Shown piece after piece: positions 24,632-34,317 of a stretch of 64,000 nucleotides of DNA. Position numbers and translations under genes: made by a program. The DNA lies in the NCBI RefSeq assembly GCF_024171895.1, contig NZ_JAMTCQ010000009.1, positions 285,318 through 349,317 of the forward strand, written 5' to 3'. This DNA is from Prauserella halophila (lineage in GTDB: Bacteria; Actinomycetota; Actinomycetes; Mycobacteriales; Pseudonocardiaceae). The stretch's first letter is position 1, and each line of letters opens with the position of its first letter. Under the pieces are notes generated by a model, which was given only the letters and a program-made list of their open reading frames with translations, did not search any database and was not told the DNA's origin.

Positions 24632-25189
24632 TCAGGCGGTCTGTGTCTGCACCGCGGCCGGCTCGATCTTCCCGGTGGCCTTCGGGGCGTCGAGCTTGCT
24701 GTAGACGAAGCGGTCGAGCAGCGTGAACTTGATGAGGAAGACCAGCGCGTAGCTGCTCAGGAACGCCACGTCGAGCACGATGACGCGCACGAAGCCTTCG
24801 ATCCGGAGCGGTTCGGTGACCCAGCCGGCGATCGTGGTCAGCGTCATCGAGGTGATGCCGCCGAGGCCGATCACGAACAGGTAGGGCAGCAGCTCACGCT
24901 TGACGTCCGGCTTGCCCCTGCGGTTCCACGCCCAGCGCCGGGCGACGAAGTAGTTGGGGATGGCTCCCGCCACGAACGCTGCGGCGCTCGCGGCCGTCGG
25001 ATTCAGGTTCATCGTGAGCAGCACGATCAGCGTCACCTGGCTCATACCGGTGGCCAGGCCGGAGCTCATCAGCGCGCGGACCATGCGTGCGAAGAACGTC
25101 GGCCTGCCCGGTTGATGATCCGGGTCGTCGGCCGACTCCTGCTGGTCAGCGGCATCTTGCCCTGCGGGAACGGTCGTCACTCTTCCCAT
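24632..25189 (-). CDS. GtrA-family membrane protein (putative lipid-linked sugar flippase)
   Basis: The 185-residue protein has a polar head (1-30) and four transmembrane helices (about 38-60, 66-84, 102-125 and 133-158). The motif PNYFVARRWAWNRR between helices 2 and 3 is the GtrA signature. GtrA proteins are thought to flip or help use polyprenyl-phosphate-linked sugars. It converges on the GT fusion and is divergent from the SQD1-like gene, so it fits the same lipid-linked sugar pathway. ATG 25189 is used; GTG 25180 is a close alternative. Confidence 0.88.
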   Translation of the reverse strand: MGRVTTVPAGQDAADQQESADDPDHQPGRPTFFARMVRALMSSGLATGMSQVTLIVLLTMNLNPTAASAAAFVAGAIPNYFVARRWAWNRRGKPDVKRELLPYLFVIGLGGITSMTLTTIAGWVTEPLRIEGFVRVIVLDVAFLSSYALVFLIKFTLLDRFVYSKLDAPKATGKIEPAAVQTQTA

Positions 25190-25240
25190 TGTGCCAACCG
25201 CCCTTCTTGTTCGTGCGGTGACATCCCTATTCTTTGCCTT

Positions 25241-25258
25241 CGGGTTGAGATCAACCCG
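25241..25258. promoter_or_regulatory. Inverted repeat CGGGTTGA-GA-TCAACCCG in divergent promoter region
   Basis: Perfect 8-bp arms with a 2-bp centre lie between the divergent GtrA and SQD1-like starts, in an A/T-richer stretch that continues with TACTAATACAGTGTG. It is a candidate operator or promoter element for the cassette. Confidence 0.55.
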
Positions 25259-25335
25259 TTACTAATACAGTGTGAACCGTTAGTTCGGGTGCAGAGCCGG
25301 GCCGCGTGGCTCAGGCGACAGGAGGAACACAACAC

Positions 25336-26535
25336 ATGCGAGTACTGGTTCTTGGCGGCGACGGCTTCTGCGGATGGCCGACCTCCCTGCACCTGTCTGC
25401 GCAGGGGCACGAGGTCGCCATTGTCGACAACCTCTCGCGACGGAAGATCGACATCGAACTCGAGGCCGAGTCGCTGACGCCGATCCGCCCGATGGGTGAA
25501 CGCCTGGCGGCCTGGAAGGAGACGACGGGTAAGGACATCTCCTTCCACAATCTCGACGTCTCGCAGAACTACCAGCGTTTCCTCGACCTGCTCCTCGAGT
25601 TCCGCCCGGACGCGATCGTGCACTTCGCCGAGCAGCGCGCCGCGCCGTACTCGATGAAGAGCAGCTGGCACAAGCGCTACACCGTCGACAACAACCTGGG
25701 GGCCACGAACAACGTCCTGGCCGCGGTCGTCGAGAGCGGACTGGACATCCACGTCGCGCACCTCGGCACGATGGGTGTCTACGGCTACGGCACGGCCGGG
25801 ATGAAGATCCCGGAGGGCTACCTCCAGGTCAAGATCGAGACCGGCGACGGCGACCTCGTCGACCAGGAGATCCTGTACCCGGCCAACCCGGGCAGCATTT
25901 ACCACATGACGAAGACGCAGGACCAGCTGCTGTTCTACTTCTACAACAAGAACGACAAGATCCGGGTCACGGACCTGCACCAGGGCATCGTGTGGGGCAC
26001 GCAGACCCAGGACACGCAGCTGGACGAGCGCCTGATCAACCGCTTCGACTACGACGGCGACTACGGCACGGTGCTCAACCGGTTCCTGATGCAGGCCGGT
26101 GTCGGCTACCCGCTGACCGTGCACGGCACGGGTGGTCAGACCCGCGCGTTCATCCACATTCAGGACACGGTCAAGTGCATCGAGCTGGCGATCTCCAACC
26201 CGCCCGAGAAGGGTGAGCGGGTACAGATCCTGAACCAGATGACCGAGACGCACCGGGTCCGCGACCTGGCGCAGATGATCGCCGACAAGACCGGCGCGGC
26301 CGTCGAGAAGGTGGAGAATCCGCGCAACGAGGCCGACGAGAACGACCTCCACGTGTCCAACGACCGGTTCCTGCACCTCGGCCTCAGCCCGATCACGCTC
26401 AACGAGGGCCTGATGGCCGAGGTCACCGAGATCACCAAGAAGTACGCCGAGCGCTGCGACACCTCGCGTATCCCGTGCGTGTCGACGTGGACCGGCGGCA
26501 AGTCGGAGAAGGTCGGCACGCCGACGAACCTCTGA
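25336..26535 (+). CDS. SQD1/Agl3-like UDP-sulfoquinovose synthase homologue
   Basis: The 399-residue extended SDR aligns by eye with plant SQD1 and archaeal Agl3, which make UDP-sulfoquinovose from UDP-glucose and sulfite. Visible motifs are [16 protein letters not shown] (residues 6-21), [22 protein letters not shown] with Thr145, SIYHMTK (Tyr189-x3-Lys193), [29 protein letters not shown] and [17 protein letters not shown]. The position that is Glu in my memory of plant SQD1 (GTMGEYG) is Val148 here, so activity may differ. GGAGG lies ten bases before ATG 25336. The product would feed the neighbouring glycosyltransferase (inference). Other sugar-nucleotide chemistry remains possible. Confidence 0.8.
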   Translation: MRVLVLGGDGFCGWPTSLHLSAQGHEVAIVDNLSRRKIDIELEAESLTPIRPMGERLAAWKETTGKDISFHNLDVSQNYQRFLDLLLEFRPDAIVHFAEQRAAPYSMKSSWHKRYTVDNNLGATNNVLAAVVESGLDIHVAHLGTMGVYGYGTAGMKIPEGYLQVKIETGDGDLVDQEILYPANPGSIYHMTKTQDQLLFYFYNKNDKIRVTDLHQGIVWGTQTQDTQLDERLINRFDYDGDYGTVLNRFLMQAGVGYPLTVHGTGGQTRAFIHIQDTVKCIELAISNPPEKGERVQILNQMTETHRVRDLAQMIADKTGAAVEKVENPRNEADENDLHVSNDRFLHLGLSPITLNEGLMAEVTEITKKYAERCDTSRIPCVSTWTGGKSEKVGTPTNL

Positions 26536-26560
26536 GACGCTCGGCGGGTTCCGGCACCCC

Positions 26561-26608
26561 GAAGGGCGGCCCACCTGGAGTGAACTGCTCCCCGGTGGGC
26601 CGCCCTTC
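26561..26608. terminator. Terminator after the SQD1-like gene
   Basis: GAAGGGCGGCCCACC (26561-26575) pairs perfectly with GGTGGGCCGCCCTTC (26594-26608), giving a 15-bp stem, 26 bases after the stop. Confidence 0.88.
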
Positions 26609-26636
26609 GTTCGTCGAACGCGGCGGAGCGTGACAC

Positions 26637-26691
26637 GCCCCGAAGGGCACCTTCGGGGCATTGAGCGCCCCGAAGGTGCCCTTCGGGGCGC
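26637..26691. repeat. Family A palindrome pair
   Basis: Two palindromes of the GCCCCGAAGGTGCCCTTCGGGGC type (26637-26659 and 26665-26691) are joined by a TTGAG-like linker. They lie between the convergent SQD1-like and sepH genes. Confidence 0.92.
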
Positions 26692-26736
26692 TGAGCCGGC
26701 TGGTTCGGCCTGGGCCGGCTGGTTCGGTGGGAGGGT

Positions 26737-27726
26737 TCAGCCGCGTTGGCTGCGGACGCCCAGCAGGACGTCCTCCCAAGCAGGCACCGGCGTGTGGCCG
26801 CCCCTGCGTTTCGGCCTCGGTGTGCCCGGCCCCGAACCCGGGCCGCCGTCCGGACCGGTGCCCCCTTGGCCCGCTGCGGGGGCCGTACGGTCCGGCTCGC
26901 CGCCGGTTCCGCGACCGTCGGCGCCGATCCGCTCGTCGTAGGGCGCCTCCTCCGTGGGCGGCTCTCCGGCGGGCAGCGGTGCCTCGATGACGTTGCTCGC
27001 GGTGCCGCGGGGTTCGTCGGGCTCGTCGAACTCCGGGCAGTCGAACAGCACGGGTTCGAGCTCCTCCTCGGCCGCGGAGGAGCGCTCCTGTTCCTCCTGC
27101 GGTGCGGTGCGCTCGGTGAGGTCGCTGACCGCGCGCGGGGTGCGGAACGACGTCGGGTCGAGCAGCGCCGCGGCCAGGTCGTCGATCGCGGTCACGGAGC
27201 CGCCGTGCGAGCCGGGTGTGAACGTCCAGTGGGCACGGTTGGACGAACGTCCTGCCGACCAGCGCAGGCAAACGACCCACTTGCCGTCGTCGCCGCGCCA
27301 GGCGTCCCATTCGGACTGGGAGAAGTCGTGTCCGCGCGCACCGAAGGCGTGGGCCACGACCTCTGCGAGGGTCTGCACGTCCGGGCCGTCGTCACGCACG
27401 GGATGCGCCTGCTGGGCGAGCTCGGCGTAGCGGGAGCGTTCGAGTAGCACGGGGTGGGCGAACCGCTCGACCCGGTCGGTGGGCACGCCCGAGGCGGTCG
27501 CGACCTGCTCGACCGTCTCGCCCGCTCGGATCCGGGCTTGGATTTCGCGTGGTCGCATCTGTGCCTCCAGCTCGATCTCGATCTGGCCGAGACGGGTGAT
27601 GTCACCGCGGGCGGCCGCACGCAGCCGTTCGTCCGCGGGCAGGACGAACCGCTCACGGCGCTCGGGGTCCTCGCACACGATGGACTCGCCGTCCTCGTGC
27701 AACCCGACCACCCGTAGCGTTCGCAT
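26737..27726 (-). CDS. sepH: Septation protein SepH (DUF3071)
   Basis: The 329-residue protein assists FtsZ assembly at division septa in actinobacteria. The N-terminal DUF3071 domain includes MRTLRVVGLHEDGESIVCED, the helix-turn-helix-like RPREIQARIRAGETVEQVA and VERFAHPVLLERSRYAELAQQ. The C-terminal half (about 205-315) is acidic and Pro/Gly-rich, then ends in a basic RPKRRGGHTPVPAWEDVLLGVR tail. ATG 27726 has GGGAGG upstream. It sits near serC, as Rv0883c-Rv0884c do, but here the sugar cassette separates it from DUF2537. Confidence 0.93.
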   Translation of the reverse strand: MRTLRVVGLHEDGESIVCEDPERRERFVLPADERLRAAARGDITRLGQIEIELEAQMRPREIQARIRAGETVEQVATASGVPTDRVERFAHPVLLERSRYAELAQQAHPVRDDGPDVQTLAEVVAHAFGARGHDFSQSEWDAWRGDDGKWVVCLRWSAGRSSNRAHWTFTPGSHGGSVTAIDDLAAALLDPTSFRTPRAVSDLTERTAPQEEQERSSAAEEELEPVLFDCPEFDEPDEPRGTASNVIEAPLPAGEPPTEEAPYDERIGADGRGTGGEPDRTAPAAGQGGTGPDGGPGSGPGTPRPKRRGGHTPVPAWEDVLLGVRSQRG

Positions 27727-27967
27727 TCCCGCCTCCCATGCGCGTTCACGTTCCTCGCCGGTCACGTTAGAGCGGCGCGTCGCCTTGACGATGCAGGCGC
27801 GCCGAGTCACGGCGAGATCACGTGGGAGCCGGGTGGCGAGTCAGGTCGGTGCGCAGTGCGAAGTCGAGCTGTGCGATCGTCACTCGGTCGGACCAACGCA
27901 ACTCGGACATGTGGGTGCCGGCGGCCAGACCTGTGCCGGCAGCTGGGGCGAGGAACGGATACGCGAT

Positions 27968-29506
27968 ATGAGTGAGACAGGATTCAGCAGGCGCCGGTTC
28001 TTCAAGGGCGCAGGCGCCGCCGGGGCTGCCGTGGCGGTTCCCCTGGTCAGCGGGTATGTCGGCTACCGGAGCTCGCAGGCGGAACCCGAGCCCGAGGTGC
28101 TGGCGCCTCCCAAGGCGGAAGAGGTGCACAGCTTCTACTCGCGGCCGGATCTGCGTCCGCCGAAGGTCGAGACGTCCGATGCGGATCCGGACATCGCCCC
28201 ACCCGCGCGTCCGCGGCATCTGTTCCTCGGCGTGAAGGACTACCAGGGCGAGGGTGCCGGTCAGGCCGGCATGCTCATCGTCGACCGCCGCGGCGAACCC
28301 GTGTGGTTCGCCGTACGCGACGGTGACGACGAGAAGCCGATGGACTTCCGGATGCAGACCTACCGGGGCGAGCCGGTCCTGACGACCTGGCAGGGCGTGG
28401 CACCCATCGGGTTCGGCAAGGGCAAGTGCCTCGTCTTCGACCGGTCCTATGCGCAGATCGCCGAGGTCGACACGGGAAACGGGGTCGCCGACGCCGATCT
28501 GCACGAGTTTCTCATCACCGACGACGACACAGCGTTGATCATGGCCTACAACCCGGTGCGGACCGACCTGAGTGCCGTCGGCGGCCCGTCGGACGGCTGG
28601 GTGTCGGACGGGGTGATCCAGGAGATCGACATCGAGACCGGTGAGGTGCTGTTCGACTGGCACAGCCTCGATCACGTCGAGCTGACCGAATCGCAGCTTC
28701 CGGTGGAGGGCCAGGGCACCAAGGACCACCCGTACGACTACATCCACCTGAACTCGATCGGGCTGGACGACGACGGTGACCTGCTGGTCTCGGCGCGCAA
28801 CACGTGGGCGGTCTACAAGATCGCCAAGTCCGACGGTGCGCTGCGGTGGACGCTCGGCGGGAAGAACACCGACTTCCGACTCGGCACGGGTGTCGAGTTC
28901 TACTGGCAGCACGACGCACGCAGGCAGCCCGACGGCACGCTGTCGCTGTTCGACAACGCCTCCTCGCCCCCGCAGGCCGACCGCTCGCGCGGCATGGTCC
29001 TCGAACTCGACGAGGATGCGATGACCGCGGAGCTGGATCGGGAGTACGTGCACCCGGCCGGCCTGCTCTGCGACAACCAGGGCAACCTGCAGCTCCTCGA
29101 GGACGGGCGCGCGCTCGTCGGGTGGGGATGCCAGCCCTACGTCAGCGAGTTCGATGCCGACGGCGAGTGGCGCACGGACTGGCGGACGCCGGAGTTCGTG
29201 CAGACCTATCGGGCCTACCTGGGCGACTGGGCCGGCGAGCCGGACGACACGCCTGCGCTGGCGGTGCGGCCGAACGCGGCCCGCGGCGTGTTCGTCTACG
29301 CCAGCTGGAACGGCGCGACCGAGGTGAAGCGCTGGCGGGTGCTGGCAGGACAGCGGGCCAACGACCTGTCCGAGGCGGTCACGGTGCCGCAGGGCGGGTT
29401 CGAGACGGCGATCTCGTGCGACGCCGCGGGCCCGTTCTTCGCCGTGGCCGGACTGGACGACCAGGGCAACGAGCTGGGCAGGTCGGAACCGGTCCGCGGT
29501 CGCTGA
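27968..29506 (+). CDS. Tat-exported arylsulfotransferase-family protein
   Basis: The 512-residue protein begins with a Tat signal (SRRRFFKGAG, twin arginine, then an alanine-rich stretch). The mature part is a predicted beta-propeller of the arylsulfotransferase (ASST) type: GMLIVDRRGEPVWF, HEFLITDDDTALIMAYN, DYIHLNSIGLDDDGDLLVSARNTW and WQHDARRQPDGTLSLFDN. It acts outside the membrane. Enzymes of the family move sulfate between phenolic compounds, but many actinobacterial members are untested. Its closeness to the SQD1-like gene is suggestive, not proof of a link. ATG 27968 has AGGAA 12 bases upstream. Confidence 0.85.
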   Translation: MSETGFSRRRFFKGAGAAGAAVAVPLVSGYVGYRSSQAEPEPEVLAPPKAEEVHSFYSRPDLRPPKVETSDADPDIAPPARPRHLFLGVKDYQGEGAGQAGMLIVDRRGEPVWFAVRDGDDEKPMDFRMQTYRGEPVLTTWQGVAPIGFGKGKCLVFDRSYAQIAEVDTGNGVADADLHEFLITDDDTALIMAYNPVRTDLSAVGGPSDGWVSDGVIQEIDIETGEVLFDWHSLDHVELTESQLPVEGQGTKDHPYDYIHLNSIGLDDDGDLLVSARNTWAVYKIAKSDGALRWTLGGKNTDFRLGTGVEFYWQHDARRQPDGTLSLFDNASSPPQADRSRGMVLELDEDAMTAELDREYVHPAGLLCDNQGNLQLLEDGRALVGWGCQPYVSEFDADGEWRTDWRTPEFVQTYRAYLGDWAGEPDDTPALAVRPNAARGVFVYASWNGATEVKRWRVLAGQRANDLSEAVTVPQGGFETAISCDAAGPFFAVAGLDDQGNELGRSEPVRGR

Positions 29507-29547
29507 CCCGGCGGCGCACCCGGGCGCCCGCAGCTCTGCACCGGCAC

Positions 29548-29600
29548 TCCGGGCCGGCACCCGGGCCGGCACTCGGGGCCGACACCCGGGCCGGACACAG
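29548..29600. repeat. Short GGGCCGGCAC tandem units upstream of the terminator
   Basis: About four imperfect copies of CGGGCCGGCACC follow each other downstream of the arylsulfotransferase stop and run into the terminator arm, suggesting that the arm was duplicated. Confidence 0.6.
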
Positions 29601-29602
29601 CC

Positions 29603-29633
29603 CGGCCCGGCACACCCGCGGTGTGCCGGGCCG
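29603..29633. terminator. Hairpin between arylsulfotransferase and serC
   Basis: CGGCCCGGCACACC (29603-29616) pairs perfectly with GGTGTGCCGGGCCG (29620-29633) over a 3-base loop. It lies between convergent genes. Confidence 0.85.
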
Positions 29634-29686
29634 TTCGACGTGCCGGTCCTCGCAGGCTCCGCGGGGTCATCCGCAGGCCCGGTAGC

Positions 29687-30829
<1,143 letters not shown>

Positions 30830-32191
30830 TCACGCTCGCCAACCCTCGGGGTCCACTCCGCCCGGTACCGGGGCCTTCGGATCGTAGGGAGTACGGGTGA
30901 AAACAAAGGTCGCAAGCTCGAGGTACGTCGGTGTGCCATCGCTCACTCGGCCCGCGGTGAGGGTCTCTCCGGCGTAGTAACCGTCCAGTCCGACCCACCG
31001 GTCGTCGCCGGTCGGCCGGAACCGGGAGGCCCGTCCCACGCCGTCGGCGGGCACCAGATTCAGCCAGCCGTCGGACATCGCGTACAGGTGGTGCGGTTTC
31101 GGGCCCCAGTGCCAGAGGCCCGTCAGCTCCAGCAGGCGCGGTTCCACCGGCGACGGCGTCCACTCGGCGGGCAGCGGGGGCTCGTGGTCGTCGGCGATCG
31201 CGATCAGTTCGGCGGTCAGGCTGCCGATGCCGACCCCTGCGGTGGTGTTGGTGAAGGCGACCGCGCCCGTCTGCGTCGCCGGGTCGATCAGCGTGCACGC
31301 GAGGAACCCCGGCATCGACCCGCCGTGACCCACGAGGCGCTTGCCACCGGCCTGGATGAGCTGGAACCCGAGCCCGTACCCGGCCGTCCACGCGCCCCCG
31401 GAATCGTCGACCGTGGCGGCCTCGCGCATCTCGGCGACCGTGCCGGGGTCGAGTACGCCGCCGGTACGGCCGCCGGTGAACGCCGTCCAGCGCGCCAGGT
31501 CGTCGAGCGTCGACCACAGCTGGCCGGCCGGAGCCATCGCGCCCGCATCGTGGGCGGGTTCCGGCAGTAGTACGTCGGCGAACGGGTGTACGGCGTACCC
31601 CGTGGCGGTGGCGAGGCCGTGCCCACCGGGTACGGCTGTCGTGTGGTGCATGCCGAGGGGTTCGAGGATCTCGGCGTGCACGACGTCGAGCCAGTCCGTG
31701 CCGCGGAGGGTCGCGACGAGTTCGCCGAGTGCGCCGTAGCCGACGTTGGAGTAGTGGAACCGGCGGCCGGGGCGGTGTTTGGTCTCGCCGGAGGTCAGGC
31801 TCGCCGACAGGTCGGTCCAGCTGCCGCCGGGGCTGCGCTCCCACCACGCGCCCGGCGACTCCGACGTCAGGCCACTCGTGTGCGAGAGCAGCTGGGCGAT
31901 GGTGGAGCCGCCGAACGCGGTGCCCGGGACGTGCTCGTCCAGCCGATCGTTGAGCTCGAGCCTGCCCTCGTCGCGCAGCCGCAGTACGGCCGCGCCGACG
32001 ATCGACTTCGTGATGGAGCCGATGCGGTACTGGGTCGTCCGGTCCGGGCGGACACCGTCGACCGTGCCCCGCGAGCCCCACCACGTGATCTCGCCGTCAC
32101 GCACGAGGGCGGCCGTCAGCGACGGTGCGCGGCCCGTGACCTGCTCGGTGGCGATACGGCGGTTCAGGACGAGCTCGGTGGAAGGCAACAT
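30830..32191 (-). CDS. Beta-lactamase-fold serine hydrolase (class C/esterase type)
   Basis: The 453-residue protein has the penicillin-binding fold motifs: SITK (nucleophile Ser and Lys), YSN in FHYSNVGYG and HGG in LVGHGGSMPGF. No signal peptide is visible, so it is probably cytosolic. A C-terminal domain (about 345-450) of the lipocalin-like type follows the catalytic part. It should hydrolyse an ester or amide, D-alanyl substrates being one option. It lies upstream of serC in the same operon, and no pathway link is evident. It is divergent from the EphD-like gene. Confidence 0.87.
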   Translation of the reverse strand: MLPSTELVLNRRIATEQVTGRAPSLTAALVRDGEITWWGSRGTVDGVRPDRTTQYRIGSITKSIVGAAVLRLRDEGRLELNDRLDEHVPGTAFGGSTIAQLLSHTSGLTSESPGAWWERSPGGSWTDLSASLTSGETKHRPGRRFHYSNVGYGALGELVATLRGTDWLDVVHAEILEPLGMHHTTAVPGGHGLATATGYAVHPFADVLLPEPAHDAGAMAPAGQLWSTLDDLARWTAFTGGRTGGVLDPGTVAEMREAATVDDSGGAWTAGYGLGFQLIQAGGKRLVGHGGSMPGFLACTLIDPATQTGAVAFTNTTAGVGIGSLTAELIAIADDHEPPLPAEWTPSPVEPRLLELTGLWHWGPKPHHLYAMSDGWLNLVPADGVGRASRFRPTGDDRWVGLDGYYAGETLTAGRVSDGTPTYLELATFVFTRTPYDPKAPVPGGVDPEGWRA

Positions 32192-32251
32192 GCCGAAGAT
32201 CGTAGACAGCCCGCGTCACCGCCAGGCGTGCATCCCGGCCGCGTGTTCTGT

Positions 32252-32271
32252 CCCCAAGGTGCCCTTCGGGG
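32252..32271. repeat. Family A palindrome next to a GTGTTCTG word
   Basis: CCCCAAGGTGCCCTTCGGGG lies directly after GCGTGTTCTGT, a family B-like word, in the divergent gap between the hydrolase and the EphD-like gene. Confidence 0.85.
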
Positions 32272-32332
32272 TGTTTTACGTGCGTCACGTTGTGCCTCGG
32301 CCGGGGCCGTGCGGCGGGCTAGGGTGCTCGGC

Positions 32333-34150
32333 ATGGAAACGCAGCGGGTGCGGGTTGACGACGGGGTCGAGCTTGCGGTGCACGTGTCGGAGCCCGCCGA
32401 GCCGCCGGGTCGCACGACGTCTCCGGGCGACACGAGGTCTCCGGGCGACACGACGTCCCCTGGCCGGACGAGATCCACAGGTCACACGGGTCGCCCGGAC
32501 GCCGCGCCGGTGCCCACCGTGGTGTGCGTGCACGGCTATCCGGACAACTCCTCGCTCTGGCAGGGCGTCGTCGCCGAGCTGGCGGGCCGGTTCCGTGTCG
32601 TCACCTACGACGTCCGCGGAGCGGGCGAGTCCGACCGGCCCCGCGAGCGGGACGCCTACCTCCTCGACCGCCTGGCCGCCGACCTGGCCGCCGTGGTCGA
32701 TGCCGTGAGCCCGGACCGCCCCGTCCACCTGCTCGCTCACGACTGGGGTGCGATCCAGACGTGGCACGCGGTCACCGGTGCGTGGCTCCGCGGCAGCGTC
32801 AGCTCGTTCACGTCGATCTCCGGACCCTGCCTCGACCACGCGGGACACTGGTTCCGCGACGGAATCCGCAGGCCGTCCCGTTGGCGCGACCTGGCCCGGC
32901 AGGCCGTGCACTCGGCCTACCTCGGGTTCTTCCAGTTGCCGGTCGTGCCCGAACTGGCGATCCGTAGCGGCGTGCTGGCCCGCGTGCTGCGCAGCAGCGA
33001 CCCGGACGAACCCGCACCCGTGACGGCCGATGCGGTCCACGGGCTGAACCTGTACCGCGCGAACATACTGCGCAGACTCGGCGGCCCGGCCGAGCGGTAC
33101 GCCGAGATGCCGGTGCAGGTCGTCGCGCCGACCGGGGACGGCTACGTGACGCCGCCGCTGCAGGCGGGCATCGAACGCTGGGCCGGTGACCTGCGGGTGC
33201 GGCGGGTCGTGGGCGGGCACTGGGTGGCGCGCGCGCAGCCGCGGCGGATCGCACGGGCTGCGGCCGAGCTGATCGACCACGTCGAGGGCGGTGACGAGGC
33301 CGGGTCGCTGCGCCGCAGCCGCGTGAACCCCCGTCCGGCCGGCCGGTTCGCCGGGCACCTCGTCCTGGTGACGGGAGCCGCGAGCGGCATCGGCAGGGCG
33401 ACGGCGCTGGCGTTCGCCGACGAGGGCGCCGACCTCGTGCTTGCCGACGTCGCGCCGCTGGCCGGGGCCGCCGGCGAGGTGCGGACCCGGGGCGGTGCGG
33501 CGCATGCCTACTCCGTCGACGTGTCCGATGCCGAGGCGATGGCCGAGTTCGCCGCGTCGGTGGTGGCCGAGATCGGCGTGCCGGACGTCGTGGTGAACAA
33601 CGCGGGCGTGGGTGTCGCGGGTCCGGTGCTGGACACCTCGGTCGAGGACTGGTCGCGCGCCGTCGACGTCAACCTCTGGGGCGTGATCCACGGCAGCACG
33701 CTGTTCGGCAGGTTGCTCGCCGAGCGGGGCGAAGGCGGGCACGTCGTGAACGTGGCGTCGATGGCGGCGTATCTGCCGAACGCGGTGCTGCCCGCGTACT
33801 CGACGACGAAGGCAGCCGTGCTGCATCTGACCGAGTGCCTGCGCGCGGAGCTGGCCGCCCACGGTGTCGGCGCGAGCGCGGTGTGCCCGGGGATCGTGCG
33901 GACGTCGATCGCCGCCACGACGCGGTTCGCCGGTGCCGACGCGGCCGACCAGGCGGGCCGCAGGACACGCTCGGAACGCCTGTTCGCACGCCGGAACTTC
34001 GCACCGGAGCGGGTTGCGGCGGACATTCTGCGGGCGGTCGAACGCGACCGGCCGGTGGTGGCACCGACGGCGGAGGCGAAAGTCGCGGGCGTGCTGTCCC
34101 GGTACACGCCAGGACTACTGAGAGCAACATCCCGTCGGCTGTTCGGGTGA
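32333..34150 (+). CDS. ephD: EphD-like alpha/beta hydrolase-SDR fusion
   Basis: The 605-residue protein joins an epoxide-hydrolase-like alpha/beta hydrolase (about 60-320) to a short-chain dehydrogenase (about 335-600), the architecture of M. tuberculosis EphD (Rv2214c). Hydrolase motifs are VCVHGYPDNSSLW, the nucleophile Asp in LLAHDWGA and the His in GGHWVA. SDR motifs are VTGAASGIGRAT, VVNNAG, NVASMAAY and YSTTK. A 15-bp tandem repeat (about 32404-32480) inserts a TSPGDTRSPGDT low-complexity segment at residues 27-50. TAGGGT seven bases before ATG 32333 suggests a leaderless start. It is likely a cytosolic lipid-modifying enzyme; substrate unknown. Confidence 0.85.
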   Translation: METQRVRVDDGVELAVHVSEPAEPPGRTTSPGDTRSPGDTTSPGRTRSTGHTGRPDAAPVPTVVCVHGYPDNSSLWQGVVAELAGRFRVVTYDVRGAGESDRPRERDAYLLDRLAADLAAVVDAVSPDRPVHLLAHDWGAIQTWHAVTGAWLRGSVSSFTSISGPCLDHAGHWFRDGIRRPSRWRDLARQAVHSAYLGFFQLPVVPELAIRSGVLARVLRSSDPDEPAPVTADAVHGLNLYRANILRRLGGPAERYAEMPVQVVAPTGDGYVTPPLQAGIERWAGDLRVRRVVGGHWVARAQPRRIARAAAELIDHVEGGDEAGSLRRSRVNPRPAGRFAGHLVLVTGAASGIGRATALAFADEGADLVLADVAPLAGAAGEVRTRGGAAHAYSVDVSDAEAMAEFAASVVAEIGVPDVVVNNAGVGVAGPVLDTSVEDWSRAVDVNLWGVIHGSTLFGRLLAERGEGGHVVNVASMAAYLPNAVLPAYSTTKAAVLHLTECLRAELAAHGVGASAVCPGIVRTSIAATTRFAGADAADQAGRRTRSERLFARRNFAPERVAADILRAVERDRPVVAPTAEAKVAGVLSRYTPGLLRATSRRLFG

Positions 34151-34317
34151 AGTGTGGTGACGGCGCGGACAGCGACGGAACCACCAGGACGAATCGCAAC
34201 TCAGAGGCACGCTGCGGTTTCTCGGGAAATGACCTACGAAGGTTGGCCCGCACACGAGGCGCGCAGTAATTACGATGCGTGTAACCGTGTTCGAGATTGA
34301 TCCTCTAGGAGTGACCC

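Noticed and set aside
31586-32332. Longer N-terminus of the EphD-like fusion
   Set aside because: It is antisense to the serine hydrolase; ATG 32333 has a promoter box at the correct distance.
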